DNA from: RGIG4576 sp045656705
GTDB lineage: Bacteria; Bacteroidota; Bacteroidia; Bacteroidales; Muribaculaceae
Reading direction: 5' to 3'
Length of the DNA stretch: 64,000 bases
NCBI GenBank assembly: GCA_045656705.1
Contig: JAZORR010000007.1
Coordinates: 15,790 to 79,789 of the forward strand
The notes under the pieces were generated by a model that did not search any database, was not told the origin of the DNA, and worked only from the letters and a program-made list of their open reading frames with translations. Positions 48,973 to 58,011 of this stretch are shown here, piece by piece. The translations under genes were made by a program, and so were the position numbers. Within the stretch, counting starts at the first letter, position 1, and each line of letters starts with the position of its first letter.

Positions 48973-50421
48973 TTAGAAGCGAATGTCAAAGCTTACGCCA
49001 AGAACATCGTTCTTACGAGTGTAGATGTCATTCATTCCTGCAGCTGCACCCTTAATATCGTGTTCGCCATAGAATGAGTGCATATAACCAATATTTAGTT
49101 TCATGCGATCATTGAACTTGTAAGCACCACCGATGCAAAGACCATAAGAATTGATATTGTAGTTTAGGTCGCTCATATCAGCATCGGCAAAGCCATATTG
49201 TGTGCGTTGTGCACCTGCCGAAACAAGCCACTTGTCGTTGATATCCCATTCTGCACCAAGGATAGCTTCCCAAGTGTTGCTACCTTCTTTAATTGCAGAA
49301 CCCTTAGCATCTTTGTCCCAATAGTAGTGGAAACCAGCTGCAACGCGAACTGAAGGTAGAACCGAGTATTCAGCACCTACTGCAAGAATTGCTGGAATGT
49401 CTGAGCGAACCTTACCTCCATCTGCATAAGCTGGCATTAGAGCATCCACGTTCGCGCTATTGTTTGATTTGTTTTCAAGATTAATCTTTGTACGGAATTC
49501 GTATTTAGCAGCAAGATTAAGTTTGCCAAGATTAACGTCTACGCCGATGATAGGAGTGATACCATAGCCAGATTGAGAACAATCAAGGTTATAGTCGCTC
49601 ATCATCACAGCAGCAGTACCGGCAGCAGTTGCTGCATTTTTGTATTGTTCGGCAGCAGCTGCAGCAGCTTGTGCTTCGGCCATCTTACCTTCAGTGGCGT
49701 ATTGTTGTGCAGCAGCTGCGTATTGTTGTGCAGCACTCGCTGCTTGTTGTGATAGAGAGGCATAGTCTGTTGCCTTTTTGCCATCTACAGAAATATTTGT
49801 GATAGCACCTGTATAAGCTGAATTAGCAAGGATACCACGAACACCAGCGAAAACTGCTACATTGTCCAATACTTTATATGTACCACCAATTTGGAGACCA
49901 TAGAAGTATTGTTCCCCTGTAAGTGATTGGTTTAGTGTGTATGGCTTGATGTCTGCGCCGTTGATTGTACTATTTAGTTGGTAACCTACTAATTTTTCAA
50001 ACATTGGCAGACCTTCGGCAAATTCACATTTACCACCACCACCACCGATGGCAAATTGTGCTGATACCGACCATTTATTATTGATTATATATGCAGCTTG
50101 GAATGATGGGATAACAGGAGCTGTTGCCTTACCTTCGAATAACTTGCTGCCATCTGTATCTCCGGCTAATTTGTATGCTGGAAAGTTTGATATGATTTGT
50201 CTCTTTTGCATAGCTGCTTGCCAGCTGAGTGAAAGGTGAAAACCTTCTTGAAGGAATGCTGTACCAGCTGGGTTGCTATATACACCATCAATTGCGATTG
50301 CAGCATCGCGAGCTGGATTACGTAGGAATGTTGCGTTTTGATTTGTGTTGGTCAATAGACCGCCTGCGAATGAGCTTAATGCTACAGCTGATGCGCAGAT
50401 TGATAAATAAATTCTTTTCAT
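48973..50421 (-). CDS. OmpP1/FadL-family outer-membrane transport protein
   Basis: A 482-residue outer-membrane barrel. Signal peptide MKRIYLSICASAVALSSFAGG is followed by LLTNTNQNATFLRNPARDAAIAIDGVYSNPAGTAFL, the FadL-type N-terminal plug with the NPA motif. Alternating amphipathic strands continue to a C-terminal aromatic (SFDIRF). FadL proteins let hydrophobic compounds such as fatty acids cross the outer membrane. An Ala/Gln-rich helical insertion of about 50 residues interrupts the middle (coding 49621-49765). ATG 50421 is preferred because upstream frames begin at or inside the -7 box. Confidence 0.9.
   Translation of the reverse strand: MKRIYLSICASAVALSSFAGGLLTNTNQNATFLRNPARDAAIAIDGVYSNPAGTAFLQEGFHLSLSWQAAMQKRQIISNFPAYKLAGDTDGSKLFEGKATAPVIPSFQAAYIINNKWSVSAQFAIGGGGGKCEFAEGLPMFEKLVGYQLNSTINGADIKPYTLNQSLTGEQYFYGLQIGGTYKVLDNVAVFAGVRGILANSAYTGAITNISVDGKKATDYASLSQQAASAAQQYAAAAQQYATEGKMAEAQAAAAAAEQYKNAATAAGTAAVMMSDYNLDCSQSGYGITPIIGVDVNLGKLNLAAKYEFRTKINLENKSNNSANVDALMPAYADGGKVRSDIPAILAVGAEYSVLPSVRVAAGFHYYWDKDAKGSAIKEGSNTWEAILGAEWDINDKWLVSAGAQRTQYGFADADMSDLNYNINSYGLCIGGAYKFNDRMKLNIGYMHSFYGEHDIKGAAAGMNDIYTRKNDVLGVSFDIRF
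49621..49765 (-). repeat. Ala/Gln-rich heptad-like repeat inside the FadL gene
   Basis: It encodes segments such as QQAASAA, QQYAAAA and QQYATEG in succession, then AEAQAAAAAAEQY. Near-identical tandem DNA units (GTATTGTTGTGCAGCA) occur twice. Confidence 0.8.
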
Positions 50422-50451
50422 ATTTCTAAATATAGTCATTAAAAATCGGTG

Positions 50452-50459
50452 CAAAGATA
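50452..50459 (-). promoter_or_regulatory. -7 box of the FadL-family gene
   Basis: Minus strand TATCTTTG, 30 bases before the preferred ATG at 50421. Confidence 0.55.
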
Positions 50460-50665
50460 ATGGATATTTCTTGCATAGAGGGAAAGAATGTTAATTAATT
50501 AACTTATATTAACTATTCTCTTTTTCTTATTAATTGTTCTATTTGTCGGATTTTGGTGATTTTGTTTTAAAAATTTAACAGGTAGAATGTTAAAATGTTA
50601 AGTTTTTGTGTTTTTGATTAATTCAAATAAATGTTAATGCTGTTATGTATGTGCTAATAAATTGG

Positions 50666-50698
50666 TAAATTTGTGAGTTAAATGAATAGATATATTTG
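50666..50698 (+). promoter_or_regulatory. Two candidate -7 boxes for the HU genes
   Basis: TAAATTTG (50666-50673) and TATATTTG (50691-50698) lie 43 and 18 bases before the HU start. The first box contains a TTTG 17 bp ahead of the second, which may serve as its -33 element. Confidence 0.45.
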
Positions 50699-50716
50699 AT
50701 AGTCTGATATAAATAT

Positions 50717-50989
50717 ATGGATAATAAGCAATTACAAGATATTATAGCCAAGCGAATGGGGCGTAATAATGCTGATGTAAGTAAACTGATAGAGGCATTT
50801 ATCACTACGGTCAAAGAGAACTGTGGCGAATTGGATAGTATTGCTATACCTGGTTTTGGTACATTTGAAGGAAAGAAAAAAAATGAGCGAATTGTGGTGA
50901 ATCCTTCCACATCTAAGCGTATGCTTGTTCCTCCTAAAATAACTCTTAATTTCAAGCCAAGTGCTTTGCTAAAAGCAAAACTTAAATAA
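50717..50989 (+). CDS. HU/IHF-family DNA-binding protein
   Basis: A 90-residue nucleoid protein. The dimerising helices (ADVSKLIEAFITTVKENCGE) and the beta-arm region (IPGFGTFEGKKKNERIVVNPSTSKRMLVPPKITLNF) match the HU fold, including the GFGTF turn. The arm tip is Pro-Ser-Thr rather than the usual RNP. It bends and compacts DNA. It lies 24 bases upstream of a second, much larger HU-domain gene. Confidence 0.92.
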   Translation: MDNKQLQDIIAKRMGRNNADVSKLIEAFITTVKENCGELDSIAIPGFGTFEGKKKNERIVVNPSTSKRMLVPPKITLNFKPSALLKAKLK

Positions 50990-51013
50990 TAATCTGTTAT
51001 ATCCTAATATAAT

Positions 51014-52171
51014 ATGAATAAGAAGATAACACTACCTGAATTGGTGGATGCTATAGCTAATCACACTAACACATCTAAGCGTGTAAGCGAACTTTTTCTT
51101 AAAGAATTCTTTGGGGTAATAAAAGAACATCTTGAGCAGGGCGAAAGTGTAAAGATAAAAGGTCTTGGGGTGTTTAAAGTCACTGAAATAGCTTCTCGTA
51201 AAAGTGTAAATGTGAATAGTGGTGAGGAAATGGAAATCGCTGCACATCGTCGTGTTAGTTTTACCGCTGATAAATCACTTGCTGAGGCTATAAATATGCC
51301 TTTCGAAGAATTCGAAACTATAACTCTCGATGATAATATTACCGATGAGGAATTGAAAGAGTTGTTAACTGATGATGAATGCGATGAATCTACAATTGAT
51401 GGCACTTCGTCTGTGGATGCATCTGATTCGAATGATCTCTCTTTAGAGGATTCTGAAGTAGTTCCTCCTCCTTTTGTTGAACCAGAAAGTGAAGATTTAA
51501 AGGAGAATATGGAGGAAATTGAAGACATAGTTGAAGTAGATACTATCCAAGAAGATGAATCAGACGATATCGCTGAAGATGAGGATGAAGTAGACTCTGA
51601 AGTAGAAAATATACAAGATCAATTACAGGAAAATGTTGTTATTGAATCTGATGAAATAGATGATGATAACACATGTGATGTATATGACGATAATTCAGAG
51701 GAAGAACTACACTCACAGAAACGTAAGTCGTTTGTGTGGGGTGCTATTAGTGGCGCTCTTGTGAGTGTTGTTGCAATTATGCTTGCATGGTTCTTTGTAT
51801 TTGCTGTGAACGAAAACACTGAATCAGCTAACGAGGAAGATGTAGTAGCATTTGCTACTGATACTACAAAGGTTAATTTGAAGACAGAGATAGATAGTGT
51901 TGTTATCCCACAAGAAATTAAGAAAGAGGCTGAAGTGGTGCTTGACACTGTGAGAACAAATTATTTCCTTACTAAAATGTCGCGCAAGTATTTCGGACGT
52001 TACGAGTTTTGGGTTTATATCTATGAAGAAAATAAGGCTAAGATACCCAATCCTAATAAAGTGGCTCCGGGGTTGGTGGTGGTAATACCTCCTGCCGAAA
52101 AGTATGGTATTGATAAGGATAATCCAGAAAGTGTGAACAAAGCAAAGCTTTTGGCTGAAAAAATATTGTAA
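51014..52171 (+). CDS. HU domain - acidic linker - transmembrane helix - LysM-like protein
   Basis: A 385-residue protein with an unusual order. Residues 1-92 are an HU domain (LPELVDAIANHTNTSKRVSE, then IKGLGVFKVTEIASRKSVN). Residues ~95-230 are a highly acidic, low-complexity linker rich in Asp, Glu and Ser. KRK at 236-238 precedes a single membrane helix (about 240-264, WGAISGALVSVVAIMLAWFF); the positive-inside rule puts the HU end in the cytoplasm. The outer part (265-385) ends in a LysM-like module (about 310-368: YFLTKMSRKYFGRYEFWVYI, then PNPNKVAPGLVVVIPP). It could tie chromosomal DNA to peptidoglycan. It is downstream of and probably cotranscribed with the small HU gene. Domain calls are by eye; LysM is the least certain. 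Confidence 0.8.
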   Translation: MNKKITLPELVDAIANHTNTSKRVSELFLKEFFGVIKEHLEQGESVKIKGLGVFKVTEIASRKSVNVNSGEEMEIAAHRRVSFTADKSLAEAINMPFEEFETITLDDNITDEELKELLTDDECDESTIDGTSSVDASDSNDLSLEDSEVVPPPFVEPESEDLKENMEEIEDIVEVDTIQEDESDDIAEDEDEVDSEVENIQDQLQENVVIESDEIDDDNTCDVYDDNSEEELHSQKRKSFVWGAISGALVSVVAIMLAWFFVFAVNENTESANEEDVVAFATDTTKVNLKTEIDSVVIPQEIKKEAEVVLDTVRTNYFLTKMSRKYFGRYEFWVYIYEENKAKIPNPNKVAPGLVVVIPPAEKYGIDKDNPESVNKAKLLAEKIL

Positions 52172-52240
52172 TTTTAACATTAATAACTTAAAATATCGTA
52201 AAATAACGATGGAAAATAGCCATATTAGAAGCTAATGTAA

Positions 52241-52248
52241 TAAATTTG
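52241..52248 (+). promoter_or_regulatory. -7 box of the moxR-bat operon
   Basis: TAAATTTG, 55 bases before the moxR start. It is the only clear box I see ahead of the ten-gene run that ends with umuC. Confidence 0.55.
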
Positions 52249-52303
52249 CACATAAGAAATAATTTAAAATAAGAACAATCTAAAAATATATAGTAATAAA
52301 ACT

Positions 52304-53299
52304 ATGAATGATACTGTAAATATAAGAGAACTTAATGATTTGATTGCCAGTAAGAGTAATTTTGTGAGTATGATAACAAAAGGTATGGACCAAACTATTG
52401 TAGGACAAAAGCATTTAGTGGATTCCCTTTTGATTGCTCTTTTGGCTGATGGACATATATTACTTGAAGGTGTACCTGGTCTTGCGAAGACTCTTGCTAT
52501 TAAGACTCTTGCAACTTTGGTAGATGCTAAGTATAGCCGTATTCAGTTTACTCCTGACTTGTTGCCTGCCGACGTTGTGGGTACTATGGTATATAGCGTG
52601 AAGAACGAAAAGTTTGAGGTGAAAAAAGGACCTGTTTTTGCAAACTTCGTACTTGCCGATGAAATAAATCGTGCTCCAGCTAAGGTGCAAAGTTCTCTTT
52701 TGGAAGCTATGCAAGAACGCCAAGTAACTATTGGCGATAATACATTCCTTCTTGATAACCCATTCCTTGTAATGGCTACTCAAAATCCTATCGAACAAGA
52801 AGGTACTTACCCTCTACCAGAAGCTCAGGTTGACCGTTTCTTGATGAAAGTGGTAATTGGTTATCCTACTAAGGAAGAAGAAAAGGTGATTATCCGCCAA
52901 AATATCAGCGAAGTGAAATCTAATGTACAAGCTCTTATTCGTCCCGAAGAAATTGTGGAAGTGAGAAAACTTGTAAATAAGATTTATGTTGATGAGAAGA
53001 TTGAACGCTATATAGTGGACATTGTGTTTGCTACTCGTTTCCCTCAAGATTATGGATTGAACGATTTGTCGAGCATTATTTCTTTCGGTGCTTCTCCTCG
53101 TGCATCTATTAGTTTGGCTCGCGCAGCTCGTGCTTATGCTTTCTTGAAGGGCCGTGGATACGTGATTCCAGAAGATGTGCGTGCTGTAAGTTATGACGTT
53201 TTGCGTCATCGTATCGGTTTGTCATACGAAGCTGAAGCTAATAATATTGGCGCCGACGAAGTTATCAGCGAAATCTTGGATAAAATTGCAGTACCTTAA
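52304..53299 (+). CDS. MoxR-family AAA+ ATPase
   Basis: A 331-residue cytoplasmic AAA+ chaperone-like ATPase. Walker A is EGVPGLAKT (about 55-63), Walker B VLADEIN (about 116-122), sensor 1 MATQNPIEQEGTYPLPEAQ, and an arginine-finger region follows in EAQVDRF. MoxR proteins act with von Willebrand A proteins to activate or assemble targets, and here they head the Bat operon. The DUF58 gene follows after 20 bases. Confidence 0.95.
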   Translation: MNDTVNIRELNDLIASKSNFVSMITKGMDQTIVGQKHLVDSLLIALLADGHILLEGVPGLAKTLAIKTLATLVDAKYSRIQFTPDLLPADVVGTMVYSVKNEKFEVKKGPVFANFVLADEINRAPAKVQSSLLEAMQERQVTIGDNTFLLDNPFLVMATQNPIEQEGTYPLPEAQVDRFLMKVVIGYPTKEEEKVIIRQNISEVKSNVQALIRPEEIVEVRKLVNKIYVDEKIERYIVDIVFATRFPQDYGLNDLSSIISFGASPRASISLARAARAYAFLKGRGYVIPEDVRAVSYDVLRHRIGLSYEAEANNIGADEVISEILDKIAVP

Positions 53300-53319
53300 T
53301 TATTATTGAATACGATTTG

Positions 53320-54195
53320 ATGGATTCTAACGATTTGTTGAAGAAAGTCAGAAAAATAGAAATTAAAACTAAAGGACTTTCTCAAAACATATTTGCAGGT
53401 GAATATCATTCGGCATTCAAAGGTCGTGGTATGACATTCTCTGAGGTACGTGAATATCAATATGGTGATGATATTCGTGATATCGACTGGAATGTTACGG
53501 CGCGTCACAATCGTCCTTATGTAAAGGTTTATGAAGAAGAGCGTGAACTCACTCTTATGCTACTCATTGATGTATCTGGTAGTAGAATGTTTGGTGCTCA
53601 AGGTGTGCAAAAGCGTGAAATGATAGCTGAGATAGCTGCTACACTGGCTTTTTCTGCTATTCAAAACAACGATAAGGTGGGACTTATGTTTTTCACTGAT
53701 AAAATAGAGAAGTTTATTCCACCAAAAAAAGGAAAAAAGCATATCCTTTTGCTTATCAGAGAAATGCTTGAGTTTAAACCGGAATCTACTGGGACTGATG
53801 TGAATTTAGCATTGGAGTATCTTACTCGAATACTAAAGAAGCGTTGTGCTACATTTGTGATTTCAGACTTCATTGATAAACACGATTACTATAAGTCTAT
53901 GTCTATTGCGAGCAGAAAGCACGATCTCACTGCCATACAAGTGTATGATAAGCGTGAAGCGCAATTGCCAGATGTGGGGCTTGTGAAAATGCTTGATGCA
54001 GAAAGTAATAGTAATAAGTGGATAGATACGAGCTCAAAGAAGGTTCGTCAGGCTTATAATAAATGGTGGTATGAGCGTCAACTGAATATGAATGTCACTA
54101 TGCAAAAATGTAAGGTTGAAGTGGCTTCAGTAGCAACAGATGAGGATTATGTGAAATCTCTTATGGGGCTATTTAAGAAGAGAGGCGCTAAATAA
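53320..54195 (+). CDS. DUF58-domain protein of the Bat operon
   Basis: A 291-residue protein. The DUF58 signature GRGMTFSEVREYQYGDDIRDIDWNVTARHNRPYVKVYEEERELTLMLLIDVSGS runs from about residue 30 to 85 and leads into a vWA-like fold with DVSGSRMFG. It is a soluble, presumed MoxR-regulated scaffold. ATG 53320 is used rather than the TTG immediately before it. One base separates its stop from the next ATG. Confidence 0.92.
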   Translation: MDSNDLLKKVRKIEIKTKGLSQNIFAGEYHSAFKGRGMTFSEVREYQYGDDIRDIDWNVTARHNRPYVKVYEEERELTLMLLIDVSGSRMFGAQGVQKREMIAEIAATLAFSAIQNNDKVGLMFFTDKIEKFIPPKKGKKHILLLIREMLEFKPESTGTDVNLALEYLTRILKKRCATFVISDFIDKHDYYKSMSIASRKHDLTAIQVYDKREAQLPDVGLVKMLDAESNSNKWIDTSSKKVRQAYNKWWYERQLNMNVTMQKCKVEVASVATDEDYVKSLMGLFKKRGAK

Positions 54196-54196
54196 G

Positions 54197-55207
54197 ATGA
54201 AAAAATATAGCATTGATATGAGAAAACTTTCTTGTATACTATTTTTGATTGCTATAATGATGTGTTCTTTCACATCTATGGCAAGAAATGTTATTGTGAC
54301 AGCTAAGATGGACTCGGCTGTTTTGTTTATGGGTAAGAAAACTCCTATTCATCTCGAAATTGTTCAAAATAAAGGGGAACAAGGTTTCTTAATGGGGGAG
54401 AATAACAATCCCGATACTCTTAATACTTTTGTGGAGGTGTCGGCACGATGTGTAGCAGATACTACCGATTTGGGGAATGAACGAATTCAAATAAATCGTG
54501 ATATCATAATACAATCTTTTGACTCGGGATTGTATGTGTTGCCTCCTTTTAAGTTTATAGTAGATAAGGATACATTCTCTTCAGAAGCATTATCATTGAA
54601 GGTGTTGCCTGTGAAAGTAGATTCGCTTACAACTATTCACGACTTTAAAGGTGTTGAGAAACCTGAGTTTTTCTTATCAGATATTTTCCCAGAGTTTCTT
54701 GTAAAGTATTGGTGGGCTATCCTTTTGGTGTTACTATTAATTGCAGGCATATTATATAGTTACTTTAGATGGTTCAGAAAGGGTACATTGCCTTTCGTAT
54801 CAAAACCTGTGATTGTGATACCTCCATATGAGGAAGCTGTGATGAAACTTACTCAATTGAAGAGTGAAAAATTATGGGAAGCTGGACAAGACAAAGAATA
54901 CTTCACTCGCTTAACTGATATTTTGCGTAATTATCTCGATAGAAGATTTGGCGTGAATGCTATGGAGATGACCACAGGCCAGATTATGACTGCTTTGCGA
55001 AAGAATGAGGAATCAATGGCAGTGAATGATCAATTGAATAAAGTGCTTGATATGGCCGACTTTGTTAAGTTTGCAAAGATGCGTCCACTTCCTGAAGATA
55101 ATGAGGTGGCTTACCAACGTGCAATGAATTTTGTGAACGAAACTAAGCCTATCGTAGTGGAAGAAAGTGATGAAACAAATAAGAAAGAAGAGGAGGATAA
55201 GAAATGA
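54197..55207 (+). CDS. Bat-operon membrane protein with periplasmic beta domain and cytoplasmic helical tail
   Basis: A 336-residue protein: an N-terminal signal/anchor (about 10-28), a beta-rich periplasmic domain (about 29-165), one membrane helix (about 172-192, WWAILLVLLLIAGILYSYF) and a cytoplasmic DUF4381-like helical domain (about 215-310, LWEAGQDKEYFTRLTDILRNYLDRRFG). The same tail type occurs at the C-terminus of BatD, so it may be a second, shorter BatD-like subunit. It sits between DUF58 and batA, overlapping batA by 4 bases (ATGA). Confidence 0.8.
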   Translation: MKKYSIDMRKLSCILFLIAIMMCSFTSMARNVIVTAKMDSAVLFMGKKTPIHLEIVQNKGEQGFLMGENNNPDTLNTFVEVSARCVADTTDLGNERIQINRDIIIQSFDSGLYVLPPFKFIVDKDTFSSEALSLKVLPVKVDSLTTIHDFKGVEKPEFFLSDIFPEFLVKYWWAILLVLLLIAGILYSYFRWFRKGTLPFVSKPVIVIPPYEEAVMKLTQLKSEKLWEAGQDKEYFTRLTDILRNYLDRRFGVNAMEMTTGQIMTALRKNEESMAVNDQLNKVLDMADFVKFAKMRPLPEDNEVAYQRAMNFVNETKPIVVEESDETNKKEEEDKK

Positions 55208-56196
55208 TGCGATTTGCTAACCCTCATTTACTTTGGTTGTTTTTGCTTTTTTTACCTATTATTTGGTGGTATATTAAGAAGCAAAGATTGGCGGAGGCTA
55301 CATTGAAAGTTTCTTCATTGTTGCCTTTTGATAAGATTGGTACATCTTGGAAAGCTTATTTGCGTCACATTCTTTTTGGAGTGCGTATGCTTGCTTTAGG
55401 GTGTGTGATTATCATTTTGGCTCGCCCTCAAACTTATGATAGATGGTCTACATCCGAAACGGAAGGTACTGATATCGTGGTAGCTCTTGACGTGTCAACG
55501 AGTATGCTTGCTCGAGACTTCAAACCCGACCGTTTTGAAGCAGCAAAAGATGTAGCATCTCAATTTATTGCCGGGAGAGAAAGCGATAATATTGGTATGG
55601 TGATATTTGCTGGTGAAAGTTTTACATTGGTGCCAATGACTACCGATAAGTCTGTATTGCTCAATTATATTCAAGATATAAATATGGGTATGTTGGTAGA
55701 TGGTACTGCGATAGGCGACGGTATTGCTACTGCTATCAATCGCATCAAAAATGGTAAGGCTAAATCTAAAAGTATTATTATTCTTACCGATGGTTCTAAT
55801 AATACGGGTGTTGTGGCTCCATTGACCGCTGCCGAGATTGCTAAAAATCTTGGAATTAAGATTTATACTATCGGTGTGGGTAAAAATGGAGAGGCTGAAT
55901 ATCCTGTAGGAATTAATTTCTATGGTAAGATGGAATATCAAATGATGCCTGTAGTCATTGATGAAGCCACACTTACTTCTATCGCACAAATGACAGGTGG
56001 TAAATATTATCGTGCAACAAATAAGGATGTACTTAAAGAAGTTTTCCACGATATTGATCAACTTGAAAAGACTCAGATAGACGTGAAAAACTTCACTCAT
56101 ATGGAAGATGACTATATGAAGTGGGCAGTGTTACTATTGCTATTGATTTGTGTTGATTTTGTGGCTCGTTACACCATATTAAGACATATACCTTAA
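55204..56196 (+). CDS. batA: BatA, vWA-domain membrane protein
   Basis: A 330-residue protein with helices near the N-terminus (about 8-23 and 57-74) and one at the C-terminus (about 304-322). The von Willebrand A domain between has an intact MIDAS: Asp96-x-Ser98-x-Ser100 (ALDVSTSMLARD), VPMTTDKS and LTDGSNNTG. Bat proteins are linked to aerotolerance and envelope stress in Bacteroides. Start codon overlaps the previous stop as ATGA. Confidence 0.93.
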   Translation: MMRFANPHLLWLFLLFLPIIWWYIKKQRLAEATLKVSSLLPFDKIGTSWKAYLRHILFGVRMLALGCVIIILARPQTYDRWSTSETEGTDIVVALDVSTSMLARDFKPDRFEAAKDVASQFIAGRESDNIGMVIFAGESFTLVPMTTDKSVLLNYIQDINMGMLVDGTAIGDGIATAINRIKNGKAKSKSIIILTDGSNNTGVVAPLTAAEIAKNLGIKIYTIGVGKNGEAEYPVGINFYGKMEYQMMPVVIDEATLTSIAQMTGGKYYRATNKDVLKEVFHDIDQLEKTQIDVKNFTHMEDDYMKWAVLLLLLICVDFVARYTILRHIP

Positions 56197-56224
56197 TTAT
56201 AACTGATATAAAATAGAATAGATT

Positions 56225-57265
56225 ATGTTTAGTTTTGGAAATCCAGAATATCTATATTTATTGTTGTTATTACCAATTGTAGTAGCACTATATTGGTTTG
56301 CACGTAGGTCGAGAGCAAAGAAATTAAAAATATATGGTCAATACATCGATACTAATGAAATGATGCCAAATGTATCGAAGTATAAACCATGGATAAAACT
56401 TTCTTTGGAGTTATTGATTTTGGCTCTTGCTGTGGTGATATTGGCACGACCTCGAGCTGGTTCGAGAACCGAAGTGTCGAAGGTGAGGGGTATTGAGGCA
56501 ATGTTATGTGTTGATGTCTCAAATTCTATGCTTGCAAGTTCTACCAACGATGTAAAGGGGATAAGTCGTATGCAAAGAACAAAATTATTGCTTGATCGTG
56601 TTATTGATAAACTCCGAGATGACAAAGTGGGACTTATCGTTTTTGCTGGGAATTCATACACTCAAATGCCTATTACTACAGATGGCGTGTCGGCAAAAAT
56701 GTTCTTGAATGAGATAAATACAAATATGGTGCCTTCACAAGGTACCGCTATCGGTTCGGCTATTAAATTGGCGATGAATTCGTTTACAAAGAACGAAAAA
56801 ACACAAAAGACGATAATAGTTATTACTGACGGAGAAAATCACGAAGATGATGCTGTGGCTATGGCGAAAGAAGCCAAGGAGAAGGGCATATCTGTGAATG
56901 TGGTAGGCGTAGGTACAGTGAAAGGTGCTCAAATACCTATGGAAAATGGTCAGTTCTTGAAAGATGATGAAGGTAATGTGGTTACTACAAGACTGAATGA
57001 AGAAATGGCTAAGGAAATTGCAGTAGCTGGAGGAGGTATTTATGTGTCGGGTAATGCCACAAATGCTGTGAGCATTCTTGATGAACAACTCCAAACTTTA
57101 GCTAAGTCTGAACTTGAAACCACTGTATATAGTACACATAATGAGCAATTTATTGTCTTTGCTTGGATTCTACTTTTAGTAGTATTAGTTTACTTATTTG
57201 TGGATGATAGTAAAAACTCATGGTTGAAAAAGTATAACTTCTTTACAAAGGAGGATAAGAAATGA
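56225..57265 (+). CDS. batB: BatB, vWA-domain membrane protein
   Basis: A 346-residue paralogue of BatA with the same layout: N-terminal helices (about 9-25 and 57-73), vWA domain with Asp97-x-Ser99-x-Ser101 (CVDVSNSMLAS), MPITTDG and ITDGENHED, and a C-terminal helix (about 306-325). It probably pairs with BatA at the membrane. It ends in an ATGA overlap with batC, which also has a good GGAGG ribosome-binding site. Confidence 0.93.
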   Translation: MFSFGNPEYLYLLLLLPIVVALYWFARRSRAKKLKIYGQYIDTNEMMPNVSKYKPWIKLSLELLILALAVVILARPRAGSRTEVSKVRGIEAMLCVDVSNSMLASSTNDVKGISRMQRTKLLLDRVIDKLRDDKVGLIVFAGNSYTQMPITTDGVSAKMFLNEINTNMVPSQGTAIGSAIKLAMNSFTKNEKTQKTIIVITDGENHEDDAVAMAKEAKEKGISVNVVGVGTVKGAQIPMENGQFLKDDEGNVVTTRLNEEMAKEIAVAGGGIYVSGNATNAVSILDEQLQTLAKSELETTVYSTHNEQFIVFAWILLLVVLVYLFVDDSKNSWLKKYNFFTKEDKK

Positions 57266-57996
57266 AAAATATTATCTTATTGATAGTAATGTGTGTGTGT
57301 GTGTTGCTTTCTAATACTGCGCTAGCTCAAGATGTAGAGATGGACAAAAGTGTTAGAAAAGAACGAGAGCACATACGAAAGGGTAATAAATTATATAAGG
57401 AAAATAGATTTGCTGATGCTGAAGTGGAATATCGAAAGGCTATTGAAGTAAACCCTAATTCTCAAATCGGAAATTATAATTTGGCTCTTTCTTTAATCCA
57501 GCAAGGTGGAGCTAATAATGCCGAGCAGGAAAATAATCCACTGCAACAAGCAAGTGAACTTTTGATGTCGGTTGGTCGCAATTCGGTAAATGCCGATTTA
57601 CGTTCTAAGGCTTTCTATAATCTTGGAAATTTAGCATATATTGCTGAGCAATATGATCAAAGTATTGAATGCTATAAGAATGCTTTACGTAATAACCCAG
57701 ATGATGACCAAGCACGAGATAATCTACGTCTTGCTCAATTGAAGAAGAAAGACGGTGGTGAAGGTGGTGGTGATAAGGATAAGAAAAATGAACAAAAACA
57801 AGATAAGGAAGAGGACAAGAAAGAGCAGCAACAAAATAATCCTCAACAAAAGCAGCCTCAGCCTCAACCACAACAAATGAGCAAGGAGAATATGGAACAA
57901 ATTCTTCAAGCTATGCAAAACCAAGAAAAAGAAACTCAAGCCAAGGTTAATGAGCAAAAACCTAAGACTGTGAGAAGAACAGGTAACCAATGGTAA
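57262..57996 (+). CDS. batC: BatC, TPR protein
   Basis: A 244-residue exported protein. A signal peptide (about 1-22) precedes tetratricopeptide repeats: one at about 38-72 (GNKLYKENRFADAEVEYRKAIEVNPNSQIGNYNLALSL) and another at about 112-150 (AFYNLGNLAYIAEQYDQSIECYKNALRNNPDD). The C-terminal ~85 residues are Lys/Glu/Gln/Pro-rich and likely disordered, ending in a conserved RRTGNQW. The TPRs probably bring BatA/B and BatD together in the periplasm. Confidence 0.9.
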   Translation: MKNIILLIVMCVCVLLSNTALAQDVEMDKSVRKEREHIRKGNKLYKENRFADAEVEYRKAIEVNPNSQIGNYNLALSLIQQGGANNAEQENNPLQQASELLMSVGRNSVNADLRSKAFYNLGNLAYIAEQYDQSIECYKNALRNNPDDDQARDNLRLAQLKKKDGGEGGGDKDKKNEQKQDKEEDKKEQQQNNPQQKQPQPQPQQMSKENMEQILQAMQNQEKETQAKVNEQKPKTVRRTGNQW

Positions 57997-58011
57997 AAAA
58001 AGAATGAGTTT

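Noticed and set aside
54197..55207. Calling this gene batD.
   Set aside because: It is shorter and lies before batA; the 606-residue gene at 58012 has the full BatD layout. The shared tail is noted instead.
55495..56100. A 201-codon minus-strand frame inside batA.
   Set aside because: Translation is low-complexity Ile/Ser/His without motifs; it mirrors the batA codon pattern.
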